A stretch of DNA of 64,000 nt, from positions 310,001-374,000 of the forward strand of contig WBMZ01004770.1 of assembly GCA_013400975.1 (NCBI GenBank), given 5' to 3'. Positions within the stretch are counted from its first letter, which is position 1. Every line of letters starts with the position of its first letter. Positions 60,292 to 64,000 of the stretch are shown in pieces. Source of the DNA: Atrichornis clamosus. Lineage: Eukaryota > Chordata > Aves > Passeriformes > Menuridae. The notes beneath the pieces were generated by a model. That model was not told where the DNA came from. It did no database searches and saw only the letters and a program-made list of their open reading frames with translations. The translations under genes were made by a program, and so were the position numbers.

Positions 60292-63200
60292 GAAAATAAA
60301 AGAAGTGTACATAAAAATGTACTCAACATGACAGCAACACTAACAGCCTTGTTTCGAGAGCGGAAATTTTAAACAAAATACATTATTTACTGATCTCTAT
60401 TGTATCATTCCACCATGATGTCAAGATTGCATCTTCCCTGAGAGTGTGGATCAGGCTTTCCCCCATCTGACATCAGCCACATTTGTATTACAGTGCTTAG
60501 CTGCGACACCAAGGTGCAGGATTTCAGCTGGCATGAATCCAACCAGATCAACATTGCAGAGCCAGCTGAGCTTAATTGAATCGTGCTGGAAACCTAAAAG
60601 TGAGGAGGCTGCCAGGGAAGCAACACAGGCTCTTGCAATGGAGAAGACCCAGTGACAGGAGAACCTCAAAATGTTTTTTTCCAGTAAATTGCCAAGAACA
60701 GGTAAGAGTCCAAAACTCACACAAGACTCATGGGTAAGTATCCAAAAGTTGCATATATTTTTGTGTTCATTTAAATTACCCAAATGGCCTGGTTCAGCAG
60801 AATCTGATCTGGGAGTCTCAGGGAAATGTCTGTCACACGAGATGTTTAGTTAAATTTAGTTAAACAGTTACATATTACCACTTTTATAAGCAAAAGAACA
60901 GAAACTCCACCTAATCCAAAACACCTCACAATTTCTTGAACAAAAACATGTTTCCTCTTTTATCCTTTCCCCTTTTTTGGGGGCCTTAAGTATGTCATTT
61001 GTTTAAAAGATGTGACTGCCCTTATAAATGTATCGAAGATAAGCTGGGTTGTAAAGGATTCAGGTTCATGAACTGTGTTTATACAGTCTATTGTTTAGTA
61101 CTCATGAATAATTGATTCTTGTCCTTCCTGCACAAATATTCAATCAGATACCATTCAAATTGATAGCAGGTGTCTGGTCTAGGAAAAAATGGCAATGTTC
61201 TTTGACTGGAGATGTGATTGTAATACAACTCTCCTCCAGCCATGGAGTACAGAGGAGTGTCACACATTTCAAATGGGACCTGTTGAGAGGGAGAGTTTGT
61301 AATTAAAAGAGCATACTGTGTAATTATCTGGTATGTTTTGGGCAAGCAACCATCCCAAAGCATGTTACTGCATTTTATTTTTATGTGTGTACATGTGAAA
61401 TGGAGAATGGACCATAACTTTTAAAATTCCTTGTTCTGTTGAAAGGTTTGGTTATGCAGAGAGAAGGGTACAGTTCTATGTAGTCTGTAATTCTGTAGGA
61501 TCCTTACATACCCAATATTAAAAATCTGACTCTGATTTCCCCCAGACCATGTGATGACCAGGAGACATAGAATAATTGCATTATGTGATATATTATTTAA
61601 GATCCAGTAAGAAGGTGCCTGTTCCTTAAAGCACAGATTATTTTCCAATGAATTGCAACTTTCCACTACTGGTAGTTTCCTGTAAGTCACTTTATATACT
61701 GAAGAAAAAAAAAAGTGCATAGAAGCAGAGCAGGGAGCAGGACCTGCTTGTGTATCCTTGAACCTTGGAGCACTGCTCATTTCTTGCTCAGGGAGGTTTG
61801 TGGACGTGAGCAAAGTTATGCCTGATATGGAAAGAGTAGCTGCAGAGTGAATAAAGATATATAACTGGAATTTTGCTCCCAGGCACATGAAAATAAGTCT
61901 GAGGAGTCAGAGGTCCGATATGTTCCAATTAAAGCAAATACAAGCCTGATCATTGAATTAACCAAGACAAAAATCGATTCTAAGCTGCTATTAGGAAATA
62001 CAGGGTATATTCCACTTGTAATTAACTTGATATTTGTAGGAACTCTGGAAGAGCCATTGAGCAAATATGTAAATAGTTTTCATCGTTTGCTCACTGTCAT
62101 GCTAAAAATGTTCCTGTGGGAGGCCTCAGCCTGTGGAAGGGTGTGGAAGAGCAGGGACATTGTGCTCATGGGTTTTACATCAAGGGCCCAAAGCACTGTG
62201 CTATGAAGAAGCAAAGGGCTTCAATTGCTTCTCATTCTTACCCAATCCATGGGTTTCCTTGCTGCATTCTGCAAGGGTATTTTTTGGGTCAGTGTTTTTA
62301 CTTTGTCGTGCTTCTTCCCCTATGTCTTCTCAAACCTCAGTTTAATGGTTAAAGACACATAATTGGAAGCTGCAAAAAAAATTTTCTTCTGATTGCTAGT
62401 GATGACAATTTTCCATATTTCTTTATTTACAGAACTTTGTATTTTCATCCTCTTTTTTATCAAAATGGCTCTCTAGGTCTAGAAAAGAGGTTCTGTTGCA
62501 TAGCATTCAGTCTTTGACCATACACATTTGACTACCAACATGTTGTTTACAGGTTGGGTATGCTCAGGCCACAAACATTGGTTCAATGAATGGTTGGACA
62601 CAGGAGGATGAGAGTTTTTTGTAGTCCTGTTATATCTACACATTTGAATTAGGCAGCTGTTGGCACTGAATAGTTCTTCCACATTCTTCAGCTCACTAAC
62701 TGTCATGTTATTTCCAAAAAATTTATTCAGCCGTGGAGTGTTAACTCTCACTTTTTATTTGCTTCTTAATTACGGCTGGCAATTCTTGAACAGTATCAAG
62801 CACCCTCCCCCATGTCTCTCTCAAACCATCCTACCACCCTCTTGTGCACTTGATCCATCCTTTAGAACTGTCTCACCACTCTCCATGCACTTATTCCATG
62901 CAGTCCCCCAACACAGAAACATTCCAGACAGCTGCACCTGCCAGATGAGCTGCCAACACCAAGGTGTGCTTCAGAGCACTTTGCATGTGTCGGTTGAAAA
63001 GCCCTTTTTGGGCTGCTTATTTGGGTAAAGTCTTTCTCCTCTAGAGCAGCATAAAATATAAAAGTTCCTTTCCTTTTCTTTTTTGAATACTAAGCAGGTG
63101 TCTGCTTGTGAAGGTTCAAACAAATGCTTTACTTCTACTCTGTCTGCTCAGCACTCCAGTGCACAAAACCCAATATTTTTAGGGAGCGCAGACCCTGAAG

Positions 63201-64000
63201 CCAGTAGCACACTAAAATGCTCAATCTTCCATAAATATTACCCTTCCCCTGACCTTCCTTCATTTTCCATGCTGGATTCCACTTCTGAATCTATTCATTT
63301 TGAATAGACAGCAAAATCCTTCCCTGGAATAGACAACACAGAAACACCTTGCCAGCTGTAGCAGTTCGTAATGTATGTATTATTGAAATATTGGCAGTGG
63401 TCTCTGAAACCACAAACAGAATTAGTTGTACCCAGAGAAACATACTTTCTTTCAGTGGCCTGAGTAGCCAACAATTACTAAAAATATCTTTCTCCTTTCC
63501 ATAATTTCAGAAGATAACCTAGTGTTTAGTGCACAAGTGACAAAACACAGGAATCAGCTCTTCAAAAAGACTTCTTTTTCCCATGGTGCCTTACAACTAC
63601 TCAGATGGGGCAGCTCACAAAGACAGCAATTTCTTTCTGTTCTTTATTAGGGGCATTCAATGCTTGCTAAAGGTTTCATGTTGCCTGCCTTCCACTACTA
63701 AAGTTTCTCTTCAGCTGAGCACAAACCTGAAACCCACCCTGCAGCCACTTTACTCACATGTGTAACCTTCGGCTTTTAGTTAGCGGGAGTAACTGCAGTG
63801 GTGTTTCCAGCCCACTGCTAGAAACACAACTGGGAATTTGTGGCAAGGCGAGGATCAGTCCCTGGCTCTGGTTCTCACTTCTCTCTCCTGTTCCTTGAGC
63901 CACAGAAGGAGCGACAGTCTTTGCACTCCACCCCGGGAAAGATCCATAGCTTGTAAATTGTTGCTTGTATCAGTGTGCTTACAAATTTAAGGGCTCTGAA
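60292..64000. other. non-coding DNA
   Basis: No gene is supported. A possible splice-bounded segment at 60494-60701 is discussed in findings. The longest frame in the whole window (155 codons, minus strand, 61421-61888) is here, but it shows no domain or repeat-protein signature and no convincing splice pair. No interspersed repeat is recognised beyond the LTR-type block. Confidence 0.5.

Noticed and set aside
61421..61888. 155-codon minus-strand open frame, the longest in the window
   Set aside because: No recognisable domain, no convincing splice pair, and a length expected by chance in 64 kb of six-frame sequence.
1..64000. CRISPR arrays, tRNA/rRNA genes, prokaryotic operons or phage systems
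   Set aside because: No regularly spaced repeats of CRISPR type, no cloverleaf with intact A and B boxes, and no gene-dense coding pattern. The repeats present are avian.

Overview
The window looks like avian nuclear DNA: AT-rich, CpG-poor, with no operon-like gene packing and no long open frames (the longest is 155 codons and resembles nothing I know). Avian origin is supported by two CR1 LINE 3' ends, one carrying the terminal octamer ATTCTGTG in tandem and the other a reverse-strand octamer, and by a roughly 560 bp block I recognise as a common avian endogenous-retrovirus LTR-type repeat. Older amniote repeats are also frequent: a long reverse-strand relic of an ancient CR1/L3-like 3' end, several CORE/MIR-like SINE relics, and foldback fragments related to the 'CCATTGAAGTCAATGG' type of dispersed element. 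The species cannot be fixed from the sequence. The family names come from memory of consensus patterns, not from a search.

Layout. 1-13.2 kb is unique-looking non-coding DNA with ancient repeat relics (about 2.2, 9.0, 10.2 and 12.8 kb) and GT/T-rich and poly-T tracts. 13.2-13.6 kb is a strongly diverged tandem array with an ~80 bp period. 13.6-29.9 kb is non-coding, with an AT-rich block (18.5-19.5 kb), a CpG knot beside a MIR-like relic (20.3 kb) and scattered ancient repeats. 29.9-30.24 kb holds a plus-strand CR1 tail. 33.22-33.35 kb is a perfect 65 bp tandem duplication. 34.27-34.74 kb is the most gene-like spot: a CpG-dense patch followed 100 bp later by a 102 bp segment with a good 3' splice site, a near-consensus 5' splice site and exactly one open frame (34 codons, phase 0-0). 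34.7-44.5 kb is AT-rich non-coding DNA with foldback and MIR-like relics. 44.56 kb holds a minus-strand CR1. 44.9-59.7 kb is non-coding with MIR-like relics near 58 kb. 59.7-60.3 kb is the LTR-type element. The remainder is unique non-coding DNA.

Interpretation. The window is best read as part of a very large intron or a sparsely exonic or intergenic region. The 34.63 kb segment is the only candidate coding exon I would defend. I could not identify its protein family. Several AT-rich, TAAT-rich or octamer-containing blocks could be conserved regulatory elements, but that needs alignment to other genomes. No tRNA, rRNA, CRISPR or complete gene was seen.
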